The translations under genes were made by a program, and so were the position numbers. Below are positions 45,226-57,186 of a DNA stretch of 64,000 bases, one piece after another (the stretch's first letter is position 1; each line of letters starts with the position of its first letter). The notes under the pieces are model-generated. The model searched no databases and had not been told where the DNA came from. It saw only the letters and a list, made by a program, of their open reading frames with translations. The DNA comes from Patiria miniata (lineage: Eukaryota; Echinodermata; Asteroidea; Valvatida; Asterinidae): positions 35,288,129 through 35,352,128 of the forward strand of contig NW_024037059.1 of the NCBI RefSeq assembly GCF_015706575.1, in the 5' to 3' direction.

Positions 45226-46709
45226 CAAAGTCTGGTTACTAGACCGCAAAAAGTCTGACTATTTTGCCTAAAGTCAGTGTATGAGATGTCAGGGGATCGC
45301 GTATTGAAAGTGATTAGAGCCAGACCTAAACGGTAAAAACCGGAATTGTGGGTAATTCTTTAAGCATACGCAATGCGTTCATCATTGTTTGGGCAGTACC
45401 CCCAGCTGTGCCTGTACTACCCATAGTGTTGTGTGCATCATCTATGCATTGAGGAGTGCATGACACATGGCCTGAGCTCCAAGGTCGATGTGCACCTGTC
45501 CCGTTTAATGATCCAGTTACCTGATAATTTGTTAGCATAAGCTGATGTAAAATTGGGCAAAATTAGATGCTTATGAAAAAAAATCAAATTGTAAGGGGTT
45601 GACCTTGCATTTTTTTTTTTAGCAAAATCGGGACAAATCAGATGTTTCTGGAAAATTGCAGATTGTATGGGGTTAGATGTTTATGAAACATTTCAAATTG
45701 TAAGGGGTGAACATTGCATATTTTAGCGAAAATGGGCAAAATCAGATGTTTCCGAAAAATTTAAGATGTAAGGGATTAACCTTGCTTTTTTAGTGAAATT
45801 TTTCAAAGTTAGATGTTACGAAATATTTCAAATTGAAAGGGGTTAACCTCGCATCTTTTTCAAAGCGAAAATGGGAAAAAATGAAATGTTTCTGGAAATA
45901 GTAAGGGGTTAACCTTGCTTTTTGAATAAGATTGGGAAAAATTAGATGTTCATGAAAAAAATTCAAATTGTAAGGGGTTAACCTTGCATTTCTTTTTAGC
46001 AAAATAGGACACAATCAGATGATTCTGGAAAATTGCAGATTGTTAGGGCTTAACCTTGTATTTCTAGCAAAATTGGGCAAAAAGAAATGTTTATGAAAAA
46101 TTTTAAATCGTAAGAGGTGTACCTTGTATATTTAGTAAAATTTGGCAAAATCAGATTTGTATGAAAAATCTAAAATGGTAAGGGGTTAACCTTGCTTTTT
46201 TAGCAAAATTTGGAGCATATTTTACTAAAAATGTGCAAAATCAGATGCTTCTAAAAAATCCAGAGTAAAGTTTCCGCAAAAACAGCTGTTGAAAAAGAGC
46301 CCATGTTGAACTTTACTGAGTCTTAGGTCCATCGAGGGGACGATCCTTATTTCAACTCCCGGAGATTCGCTGACAGTCTCTATTTTTTTTTTAAGAAAGT
46401 CGAAACAGCTGAAGAGGGAGGTGAGAATCTATATGTGCCCAGATACAAAGAGTAGAAATCTACGCGTCTGCCTTTTGAAAATACACAATTGCGGTGTTCA
46501 TTGTTGCGTAATGATCCGCCTAGCACACGACTGTTTTGCACATTAGGCTGTGTTATGCAGCTTCCTAACAAACCAAACACACTGGGCTCATTATATCGAC
46601 TTGTTTTTACCCCATTAAGGTAAAGCAAATGGACCCAGTAATCTTCCTGGCGCGTTTGCTCACCTATAAAGACAACTTTTCTCAGTTTAAGGAAAATTCT
46701 AAGGTAACG

Positions 46710-46785
46710 AAATGGCCGAGTGGTTACGATTCGTCGTCCACGGTTAGCGGGGTCCCGGGTTCGAATCCCGCTGGTGTCTTTTTGG
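46710..46785 (+). mobile_element. tRNA-like SINE head
   Basis: AATGGCCGAGTGGTTACGAT and GGTTCGAATCCCGCTGG are box A and B-like. The 5' side does not pair with the 3' side as an acceptor stem should, so it is not called a tRNA gene. Confidence 0.45.
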
Positions 46786-46804
46786 TTTTTAACGTATGAG
46801 TTCA

Positions 46805-47240
46805 ATCATTTACTATAAGAGATTTAATTTCCCGTCGTAAAGTACCAACAGTACCTTAGCTTAATCGGTTAGCACTGCTGCTGGTACTGTCCGCGAGTTC
46901 CAGGTTGGCGCCTTCGTACAGGTTCAGGGCATGTGGTCCACTCGGAGGATCAGGGCTTAGGGGCCGCCCTGTTCCTCCCTTAGCTCTTTGCTTTTACATG
47001 GTGCCTGGCCCTCCGGGGTTATATGGATGGATAGGGAAGGAAGTGTGTATTGGTCGGGGACGCCGAGACCCCGGAAGAGAACTAAGGGATCGGCTGGGGC
47101 ATTGTTATGGCTCAGACCGATCCCTGAAAGCTTGACTAGCACATAACTTTTTGATTTTTTTAACCCTCTATCTTTTAAACTTTGGTTTAGTTTGATATCA
47201 ACAGCTGCTCGGCAGGTCTACGGGTAGTATCAAAATTAAA
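46805..47240 (+). repeat. Interspersed repeat R, left inverted copy
   Basis: TTTCCCGTCGTAAAG, TACCTTAGCTTAATCGGTTA, GGTTCAGGGCATGTGGTCCA and CGGCAGGTCTACGGGTAGTA appear here and, reverse-complemented and in mirrored order, at 52395-52832. It separates the first two satellite blocks. Confidence 0.85.
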
Positions 47241-50200
47241 ACAAAGGTGTATGTCATAAATCAATGAGTATTTCATAATTGACTATAATCAAATTAAAAA
47301 AATATAATTTAGGCCCCTATGTGTGAAATATTCTTTGATTGACTATGAGCATTCCATACGAATGAGTTAATTCGCACAATATAGCAACAACAAAAGAGAA
47401 AGGAAAAAGAGAAAATTCCTTTACCCTAAAACCTGGAAAAATATAATTTGTTTTAAAAAAGTCAAATGGGACACTTCATGGATTGATTTAACAGTTCGCA
47501 AGGAGTTAGCCTTACATTTGAGCAAAATTGGGAAAAAAACAGATGTTTCTGAAAAATTGCAAATTGTATGGGGTTAGATGTTTATGAAACATTTCAAATT
47601 GTAAGGGGTGAACATTGCATATTTTAGCGAAATTGGGCAAAATCAGATCTTTCTGGAAAATTTCAGATTGTAAGGGGTTAACCTTGCATTTTTTTAGCAA
47701 AATAGGGCAAAATCAGGTGTTTATGGAAAATTTCAGATTGTAAGGGGTTAAATTTGCATTTTTAGCAAAATTGGGCAAAGTCAGATTTGTATGAAAAATC
47801 AAAAATTGTAAGGGGTTAACCTTGCCAAATTAGGGCAAAATTAGATGTTAGATTGAAAGGGGTTAACTTAGCTTTTTTAGTGAAATTTGGCAAAGTTAAC
47901 CCCATACAATTCTGCAATTTTATGAAAAGTTTATAAAAAATTTCAAATTGTAAGGAGTTAACCCCTGCATTTTTTAAAACGAAATTGGGAAAAATCAGAG
48001 GTTTCTGGAAAGTTGCAGAATTGTATGGGGTTAACTTGGCATTTTTAGCAAAACTGGGCAATATCAGATTTTTATGAAAAATCTCGAATTGTAAGGGGTG
48101 AACCTTGCATTTTTAGCAAAATTGGGCAAAATGAGATGTTTCTGAAAAAAATCAGATGTAAGGGGTTAACCTTGCTTTTCGAATTGTAAGGGGTTCACCT
48201 TGCAGTTTTTAGCAAAATAGGGCAAAATCGGGTGTTTATGAAAAAAAATCAGATAGTAAATGGTTTACCTTGCATTTTTTGCAAAATTAGGCTAAATCAG
48301 ATTTGTATGAAAAATCAAAAATTGTAAGGGGTTAACCTTTGCCAAATTAGGGCAAAATCAGAAGTTTCTAGAAAATTGCAGATTGAAAGGCCAGGCGTTA
48401 GCCTTGCATTTTTAGCAAATTTGGGCGAAATGATTTTTTATGAAAACTTTCAGATTATAAGGGGTTAACCTTTGCCAAATTAGGGCAAAATCAGGGGTTT
48501 ATGAAACTGAATTGCAGATTGTAAAGGGGTTAACCTTGCATTTTTAGCAAAATTGGGCTAAATCAGATTTGTATGAAAAATCAAAAATTGTAAGGGGTTA
48601 ACCTTTGCCAAATTAGGGCAAAATCAGAAGATTCTAGTAAATTGCAGATTGAAAGGGGTTAACGTTGCATTTTTAGCAAAATTCGGCAAAATCAAATTTA
48701 CATAAAAATCAAAAATTGTAATGGATTCCCCTTGACAAACTAGGGCAAAATCAGGGCAAAATCAGATTTGCATGAAAAATCAAAAAATTGTAAGGGGTTA
48801 ACCTTTGCCAAATTAGGGCAAAATCAGAAGTTTCTAGAAAATTGCAGATTGAAAGGGGTTAACCTTACATTTTTAGCAAAATTGGGCAAAATGAGATTTT
48901 TATGAAAAATCTTGAATTGTAAGGGGTGAACCTTGCATTTTTATCAAAATTAGGCAAAATGAGATGTTTCTGAAAAAAATCAGATGTAAGGGGTTAACCT
49001 TGCTTTTCGAATTGTAAGGGGTTCACCTTGCAGTTTTTAGCAAAATAGGGCAAAATCGGGTGTTTATGAAAAAAAATTCAGATTGTAAAGGGTTTACCTT
49101 GCATTTTTAGCAAAATTGGGCTAAATCAGATTTGTATGAAAAATCAAAAATTGTAAGGGGTTAACCTTTGCCAAATTAGGGCAAAATCAGAAGTTTCTAG
49201 AAAATTGCAGATTGAAAGGCCAGGGGTAAGCCTTGCATTTTTTGCAAAATTGGGCAAAATGATATTTTTATGAAAATTTTCAAATTGTAAGGGGTTCCCC
49301 TTTGCCAAATTAGGGCAAAATCAGGTGTTTATGAAAAAATTGCAGATTGTAAAGGGGTTAACCTTGCATTTTTAACAAGATTGGGCTATATCAGATTTGT
49401 ATGAAAAATCAAAAATTTGTAAAGGGTTAACCTTTGCCAAATTAGGGCAAAAGTTTCTAGAAAATTGCAGATTGAAAGGGGTTAACCTTGCATTTTTAGC
49501 AAAATTGGGCAAAATGAGATTTTTATGAAAAATTTCAAATTGTAAGGGGTTAACCTTTGCCAATTTAGGGCAAAATCAGGTGTTAATGAAAAAATTGCAG
49601 ATTGAAAGGGGTTAACCTTGCAATTTTCTAGAAACTTCTTATTTTGCCCTAATTTGGCAAGGTTAATTCCTTACATTGGATTTGTCATACAAATCTGATT
49701 TAGCCCAATTTTGCTAAAAAAGCAACGTTAACCCATTACAATCTGAATTTTTTAATAAACACCTGATTTTGCCCTATTTTGCTAAAAAATGCAAGGTTAA
49801 CCCCTAACAATTCGAAAAGCAAGGTTAACCCCTTACATCTGAATTTTTTCAGAAACATCTCATTTTGTCCAATCTTGCTAAAAATGCCAAGTTAGCGCCA
49901 TTCAATTCTGCAATTTTCCAAGAAACATCTGATTTTTCCCAATTTCGCTTAAAAAAATACAGGGTTAACCCCTTACAATTTGAATTTTTCATAAACATCC
50001 AACAATTTTATAAACGTTTCTTTTTGCCCAATTTTGCTTAAAATGTGAGGTTAACCCTTTTCAATCTGAACTTTTCCAGAAACCTGTGATTTTGCCCTAT
50101 TTTGCTAAAAAAAATGCAAAGTTAGCCCCTTATAATCTGAAATTTTCCACAAACACCTGATTTTGCCCTATTTTGCTAAAAAATCAATGGTTAACCCCTT

Positions 50201-50830
50201 ACAATTTGAAATTTTCCATAAACATCTGATTTTGCCCTATTTTGCTAAAAAAAAGTAAGTTTAATTCCTTACATAGGATTGTTTTCCAGAAACATCTGAT
50301 TTGGCCCAATTTTGCTAAAAATGCAAGGCTAACCCCTTTCAATCTGCAATTTTTTCATAAACACCTGATTTTGCCCTAATTTGAGAAGGTTAACCCCTTA
50401 CAATTTGAAAAATTTCTTAAAAATATCATTTTGCCCAGCTTTGCTAAAATGCAAGGTTAACCCCTGGCCTTTCAATCTGCAATTTTTTATAAACTTCTGA
50501 TTTTGCCCTAATTTGGCAAAGGTTAACCCCTTACAATTTTTGATTTTTCATACAAATCTGATTTTAATTAGCCCAATTTTGCTAAAAATGCAAGGTTAAC
50601 CCATTACAATCTGAATTTTTTTCCTAAACACCAATTTTGCCCTATTTTGCTAAAAAATTCAAGGTTAACCCCTAAAAGTTCGAAAAGCAAGGTTAACCCC
50701 TTACAATTTGAAATTTTTCAGAAACATCTCATTTTGCCCAATTTTGCTAAAAATGCAAGGTTCACCCCTTACAATTCGAGATTTTACATACAAATCTGAT
50801 ATTGCCCAGTTTTGCTAAAAATTAATTTTA

Positions 50831-51739
50831 TCACTGAAAGATAAAATGCATTATTCTCCACAAACGCACAGTTGAGTCCTACACTTTCTTTTATCAGCTG
50901 ATGGTTGCTGTGGTGTAGGAAAAGTAAACATCGATTGGCCTATTTGCAGTTTGCCTCCCCTTGATGGCATGAAGCCAAAAACGTTGTTCTTGGCATAAGG
51001 ATGGATGCTTTTTGCTGAGTTGATACAAATGTAATAATTTCACGCGCGTGCTTTGACGCGCTAAGTGCATTTGGGGCATGCAAGAAAGGCCAGTTCGGCG
51101 TAGCTTTTTGAGACCGCTACATCAAAAATAAATTTCTCCCGGAATATGTCGTTTTTCGCTTATATTTCCATGGGTGTTTCGTTCAGAATTGAACATCGTT
51201 TGGTGAATTGTCTCCGGGATGGTATAGGATTTTTGTTATACAACTGGCTGCAGTGATCTTGTGAGTTTTTGCAACTTTTTCGTCAGTCATGTCATTTCGA
51301 TGCTTCGCCCAGCCGTGGGCGTGATGCCGTACGCTGAGCAGAGTGGGCCCTACACCTGGTGACTGCAGTCTGCTAAATCATCGGACAGATCGTACTTAAT
51401 TTACTTCATGCGCGTTTCTTTAGCTGACTTGAACTTTCAGTTATTTGTTCAACCTCTCGCTGAGGTTTTGGAGATCGTGATTAGTCCATCAGTGAAGCTT
51501 GTGTGCTTGAATCATGTTCTGTCGTTAGTCTACGAACACTGAAGTACGCGCAACATTATGACCGGCGGAGAACGGTTGGTGAATCCCCCGCCTAGATTTC
51601 AGTCCAGATGTCGCCGGCCCGATTTTTCTTCGCACGTCCCCGCCTGGCTCGCTCTTAAAATCTGTAGCTAGCAGTTTGCAATTTGCCACTCTGCAAACAC
51701 CCCTCTACCGCTGTGCCACTGGCCAGAGGTGGATGAAAT
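50831..51739. other. Intergenic sequence without recognised features
   Basis: Unique-looking DNA between the satellite and a MITE. No splice-consistent coding sequence, RNA gene or repeat family was recognised. Confidence 0.4.
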
Positions 51740-52016
51740 TAGTGGCGCACCCAATTAGGGGGGGGGGGGTTGACCCCTCCCAATCGTAGAGGTTGTTAAT
51801 TTTTAATATTTTTTGTTGGGGGGGGGGGTCATTTGTTGGGCCACGAATTGACCAAAAAGTATGTGGCACATTTTCGAGTATTATAATAGGGGTGTAAGTG
51901 GCGCCACCGACGTCAAAATATTCCCCCTCCCACAAAAAACACCCACTTTGTTTAAACAAAAACCCCAAAATTGTGAGCACCCCCCCCCCCCAAGGTAAAT
52001 CCTGGGTGCGCTACTG
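51740..52016. mobile_element. hAT-like MITE with 8-bp target duplication
   Basis: TAGTGGCGCACCCA and TGGGTGCGCTACTG are inverted ends. Flanks GATGAAAT (51732-51739) and GGTGAAAT (52017-52024) match at seven of eight positions. G and C runs lie inside. Confidence 0.72.
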
Positions 52017-52394
52017 GGTGAAATAGGCGCCAAAGATATCGGGAAAGTAGGAACAAAAATATCCAGCCAGTTCGCAGGCCTTTACACAGTTTGAAAAGTT
52101 GGTTTTAAATTGCGCGCTCCAGTTCTGAAATTGCGCACACTATTCAAAACGAATAAGCATCCCGCTGTTAATTCGAAACTCCAAATTACTTAATTGAGCC
52201 AAAAAAATCAGCTCATGTCGATGTCAAGCATTAAAAAAAACACGTTTTTCTGAGGCCAACATGTTGGGCGAATTTTTTTGGATTCTTTTTAACTTCTACA
52301 AAATTTACCAATTGACGTAAAATGAACGGTTACCGTAGATCGAACGAAACTTAATTTTTATAATAATCATTAATGTTCATAGATTCACGACTTA

Positions 52395-52832
52395 TACCTT
52401 TGATTCCTTTTTAAATACTACCGGAGACCTGCCGGGCACATATTAATATCCAACTTTTGAGCAAAGTTTTAAAAACAAAATAGAGGATTAAAAAAAAAGC
52501 AAAAAGTTATGTGCTAGCCAAGTATTCAGGGATCGGTCTGAGCCATAACAATGCCCCAGCTAACCCCTTAGCTCTCTTCTGGGATCTCGGGGTTCCCGGC
52601 CTATACACACTTCCTTCCCTGTCCATCCATGTAACCCCGGAGGGCCAGGCGCCATGTAAAAGCAAAGAGCTAAGGGAGGAACAGGGCGGCACCCTAAGCC
52701 CTGATCCTCCGAGTGGACCACATGCCCTGAACCTGTACGAAGACGCCAACCTGGAACTCACGGACAGTACCAGCCGCAGAGCTTACCGATTAAGCTAAGG
52801 TACCGTTGGTGTTTGACGACGGGAAATTAAAC
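52395..52832 (-). repeat. Interspersed repeat R, right inverted copy
   Basis: Reverse complement of 46805-47240, for example AGCTAAGGTACCGTTGG and TGACGACGGGAAATTAAA at its right end, ACTACCGGAGACCTGCCGGG at its left. The pair brackets the inverted part of the satellite. Confidence 0.85.
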
Positions 52833-52916
52833 ATCTTGTGCTAAATGTACTTAGAGCTACGCAACAGTGTGTGAAAACTATTATTATGCAGGCTTTTTTG
52901 AGCTATCGGGTGCGTT

Positions 52917-53123
52917 CAGGGGCGGATCCAAGATTTTTTGCGGGGGGGGGGGGGGCGGGCACCTTAGATATTTATATCCGATTATTGAGGACAGGCGGAC
53001 CGAGTCATTATTACATTTGATTACAAATTGTTTATTTTTCGTGTGTGCCTGACCGATGTGTGTGGGTGTGTGTGTGTGTGTTGGGGGGGGGGGGTGTTTC
53101 GTCCCTCTCTGGATCCGCGCCTG
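52917..53123. mobile_element. GGATCC-type MITE, diverged copy
   Basis: Ends CAGGGGCGGATCCA and TGGATCCGCGCCTG resemble the hAT-like element at 25194. It has an internal G run and a TGTGTG tract. No clear target duplication remains. Confidence 0.65.
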
Positions 53124-53884
53124 ACTTCTACTATTTGTATTTGGACAGATATACAGATTTTCAACTCTGTCACTACTTTTTCAACAGTATCACGTCTTTA
53201 GAAATAAAACGATAATTTGTTTTTACGGATTTGTTTCCTCAAAAATAATGTGAATACTACGTTCTCATCCTTAATTCTATAAAGAACCCCCCCCCCCCCA
53301 AAAAAAATTCAACGTAGATGAAAACAACATTAACCAGGACACCACATTACAGTAGGGGGCCCTGTTCACGATGTCCATATTTTATGTTTCGTACAATAAC
53401 GCTTCGCTCGTAGCCCCGCCCCGCAAACGGGGGCTAGGGCGCTGGGCCGGGAATTAAGGGCTGATGCCATTCACAGAATCTTGTGAAGGAGGTGGGGATG
53501 GCATTCTGGGTAACATATCATGACCTATATAGCCTTACTTTTTTTGATGAAATTTGGCAGAAAAAAATAACTTTTCTCCAAACGATGCAGAAATTCCTTT
53601 AGAGGTAAGAGGAGCATCAATTAACCTTCAAACACCCAATATTTTGCATATTTGGGCAAAAATCATGGATTTTTAGAGAAAATATCCTAATTTTTGACTG
53701 ATTTCACCCCAAATGTTCGTCCAAATTTCATTTTGAAAAGCACATCTGTCCAGAAATCGAATTGAAATGTGTTCTGGGGTCCTATGGGCATCTTTCCAGC
53801 AAGTTTGAAGAAATTTGATTTTTTTTGGCCAAAATTGGAAAAGATTGCAAGGGTTAAAAGAAAAAATTATAGCTGCGGCTGTTT
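53124..53884. other. Intergenic sequence without a recognised gene
   Basis: Contains a C run near 53288 and a motif, CACATTACAGTAGGGGGC, similar to 17528 (CACATTACACTAGGGGGC). Nothing coding was recognised. Confidence 0.35.
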
Positions 53885-54146
53885 GAGGCCAAAAAAAAGT
53901 CTCGGTTTCTGGTATGCGCGCGCGTCGCCGTAGCCATGCGTGTCGGCAAAATGAAAAAGGTTTTTTTTTCAATGAAAGATGATGTCTCAAAACCGCCAAA
54001 CTCACTTGGTTTGACTGGAATCATGCTGCTGCACAATTTTAACGTGTTTTTAGATTGAGTTATGGTCGAGAATAAGCTTTATGTGGCCTCACCACTTTTT
54101 GGGCAAGCTCCATACCAGAAACCGGAGACCTTTTTTTGGCCTTAGA
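53885..54146. mobile_element. MITE family M, internally deleted copy
   Basis: Left end GAGGCCAAAAAAAAGTCTC, right end GGAGACCTTTTTTTGGCCTT. It keeps GATGATGTCTCAAAACCGCC and AAGCTTTATGTGGCCTC but lacks part of the centre seen in other copies. Confidence 0.8.
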
Positions 54147-55247
54147 AGACAAACGAAGGACGCTCACGGGGGGAACGGAATGATAGAAACGCGTTAAAGG
54201 GAATGAAACGAACTCCAGTGATGTGCACTGAATGAGACACAATAGCATGAATCTGGCAAAGGGACAGAGACAATGAGCATACAGGATGGAACAATACCTT
54301 ATTTATTCAGATTAATTGGCAAAAACACCTGTCTCCCAAAAATACAACTATCTAATTAAAAGTAGTATACCAAATTTGATTAAAAACCGTCCAACAGAGT
54401 AAAAATACATTAACAACAATAATTCCCTTAATTGCAATAATTCCCTGAATAATATGAAAAATCTGTGCGACAATTACATGTAGTCGTGTATATTATAATT
54501 ATTTTGAGTTGCATTATAACAGTGTGTTAATTATCTCAAATTTCTTAAGGATTAACGAAATACAAAGTCAATTGCAAGACTGAGCAGGAAAATATATACT
54601 AGAAAAACTGCAGAGTTATATTTCTACAGAAATTCTATTGATAGAGGATAGTCGTTGTGTTTTCCAAGCTTTTGATAGCATTTTTGAATACAACCGTTGA
54701 ATGTCAATGAATCGAAAAATAAAAGTTTTGAATTGATGGGACGGAGCAGCGTTTTGTGCATTTTCACTTTGACGTAGGCCATGATGACATTTCATGCCAG
54801 ATTGACTTATTCCTTAAACTTGAGCAGCCTTCGTATTTCTTAGACCTCATGGGTAGATTTTATGAGTATAGCGGCCATCTTATAGGGCATCCTTCGTTAT
54901 TTTAGTTCAGTAACAATGAGTGCTTAAAAGGTTTATTTCTGGTATGTTACAGCAAGACAAATGTATTGCCTTGATGACTGCTACCTATCCATATACGCCT
55001 TTTTTGAAATATTGTGGGCAAGAGAGAGCGCCTTTTTTCAGTGGGTGACCTCTCTTGTATATTCACCCCGCAAATTTATTATATTATGTTATTCATTTTT
55101 AAAAAATTATTTCATTGAAAATAAAACACGACAAATAATAAAAAGCCCCGCTTCCTCCTTTTTTTTTCAAACACCTGGACGAGAAACATGTTTTTTTTAT
55201 TCGGCCTAAGGAGCCAGCCGACAGGTTGCTTGTATGAGGCTGCATAC
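54147..55247. other. AT-rich intergenic sequence
   Basis: No gene was recognised. Positions 55140-55210 carry strings (AGCCCCGCTTCCTCC, GACGAGAAACATG) loosely like the repeat at 11304 and 41640. Confidence 0.35.
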
Positions 55248-55621
55248 TAAGGCCTAAAAAAAAAAAGTCTCCGGTTTCTGGTATGCGCGCGCGTCGCCGT
55301 TGCCATGCGCGTCGGCAAAATGAAAAAGTTTTTTTTTCAATGAAAGATGATGTCTCAAAACCGCCAAACTCACTGGTTTGACTGGAATCATGCTGCTGCA
55401 CAATTTTAACGTGTTTTTAGATTGGGTTATGGTCGAGAATAAGCTTGATGTGGCCTCTCTGGACTCCCATATTGCACTAAGTTTAGTCGGGCACCATTTG
55501 CAGTCATCAGCCAACATTGGAAGCAAAAAAAATCAGGTAAAAAAAAAAAAAAAAGCCGCGTCGCCGCACCACTTTTTGGGCAAGCTCCATACCAGAAACC
55601 GGAGGCTTTTTTTGGCCTAAT
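55248..55621. mobile_element. MITE family M, complete copy
   Basis: Inverse orientation of 20620-20989, with all internal blocks (CTGCTGCACAATTTTAACGT, GTCGGGCACCATTTGCAGTC, CAAGCTCCATACCAGAAACC). Left end TAAGGCCT, right end TTGGCCTAA. Confidence 0.83.
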
Positions 55622-57186
55622 TGAATCTTAGCCATAAGTTGTGTGGTTAAAAAAGAAAACATCCCGCGTGTATAGACCATTATCATGTTGCGGCCTTCAT
55701 GATTTTTTCCCCATTCAAATCAACGTAACCAAAGCGAGGCTGGAAGGAAAAATAGCCTGGTTCCCTTTTGCACAAAAACCATTATGATTCAGTACTGTTA
55801 TTGGATACAAGGAACATGACTGACATGAAATGGTGGCCGAGGGCCGCAGTGGCTGACAAGAATGATTGAACATGAATTTGGGATTATCAAAACAAATCTT
55901 ACATGGATAGAAAGCCAGATAGTAGGGCAACAACATGCAGCAATATCCCCGTAAGTTTCTAGACCAAAATAGGTTTAGAGATACGTGAGGTATCAATTAA
56001 TTTACCCAGTTTCAATTGTGTGCATAATATACAAACATTCCGTGTGTATCTGCTGGTGAAGGGTGATTATAGGGCGATTTTCCACGGTAGATTTTTTTTC
56101 AGGGATAGAAAGCTGGATAGACTAGGGCAACAACAAGATATAGGTAAGGCCAAAAAAAAAAATAAGTCGGTCTCTGGTCAGCGCGCGCGTCGATTTTAAG
56201 CATGCGCGTCGATCTTTTTTTTTTCCAAAATGTTCCGCGGTAGCTCCAACAGCGCCCTCTATTTCCGCACCTCCTCAATTTTTTTTACCAAAGAGCACCA
56301 AGGAATGGGAAATTGCACCAAGGCAAATGATCAAAAGCACCAAGGCAAATTATGGAGGACACCAATGTACATGAGGATACCAAAAAAGCAAAATAGTACC
56401 CCACCTTGTCTGTACAATCCAAGCTTGAAGAGAAAAAAAAAAAAAGGAAAAAAAAACAAAAAACGCGGCGCACTTCAAAGCTTACCCAACTTTCCTCGTG
56501 TAGTGTTGCCAAGCCTCTTTGTTGACAAACCTCAAATTCATGCAGTACTTTTAACCCTATTAATGCTTGCTATTTAACCTCTGTGAACAATTTCGAATTC
56601 ATAAACTTTAATCCGAAATTCAAAAACGGTGGCGTCCGGAAATTGGGTACAAATTGAAGGAGTGTTCCCTAACGTGGCGCACTTAAATAAATCTCGGAAA
56701 ATTCCAAATTAACATTTAAGAATTTCTGCAAACTTGATAAATTCTGATAAATCATTATTATCTCTGCTTACCTACCCAGCCAGATGCTTGTCAGAAAATT
56801 ATTTTCTTATTTTTCGGGGCATTTTCACAGGGTTCACTTTGCACTTGAAAATAAAATCGGAAAATCACGCCAAAATAATGTTTTCTTCTAACTTTGTAAC
56901 GGACAAATAAACTCGCGATTTATGAACATGAGTGTTTAGAACTTGATGAAATTTCACTTTCTGTAAAATTTCAGTTAAAACTTTTGCTCTAGCTAAGCGC
57001 TACAGGCGAAAAATCAAAGTGCGCCACGTTGGGGGCCGCGCCACGTTACAGGGTACATCAACAAATCTTTTTTAAATAGATTTTTAATTATTGTCCGAAG
57101 ATATGTATTAAGAAAAAAATTCTTGCCAGTTTCTGTTGTGTGTACAATAATCACATCGGCCTATGAAGGCCCGTTTGCTCTATGAT
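55622..57186. other. 3' flank of the HNMT-like gene with MITE remnants
   Basis: A family M end lies at 56145-56215. Inverted strings CTAACGTGGCGCACTT (56670) and AAGTGCGCCACGTT (57018) suggest another element of about 370 bp. On the minus strand ATTAAA at 57083-57088 is a weak candidate poly(A) signal for the HNMT-like gene. No other gene recognised. Confidence 0.4.

Larger units (their letters stand above)
45545..50830. repeat. Satellite of 75-80 bp units in two opposite orientations
   Basis: Units contain GTAAGGGGTTAACCTTGCAT then TTTTAGCAAAATTGGGCAAA and ATCAGATGTTTATGAAAAA. They run in one orientation at 45545-46270 and 47500-49625 and in the opposite orientation at 49626-50830; the switch is within a few bases of 49626. 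Higher-order repeats are visible (blocks with GCCAAATTAGGGCAAAATCA recur about every 230-300 bp). The palindrome GGGTTAACCC or GGGGTTAACC is in nearly every unit. Confidence 0.92.

Noticed and set aside
46710..46785. A tRNA gene on the plus strand
   Set aside because: The 5' end does not pair with the 3' end; only the internal boxes are convincing.
45545..50830. A CRISPR-like or viral repeat array
   Set aside because: Units abut without unique spacers of constant length, and the context is an animal genome; it is a satellite.
20838..55401. Repeated frames with [13 protein letters not shown] and [11 protein letters not shown]
   Set aside because: They fall within MITE family M copies and are interrupted in some copies.
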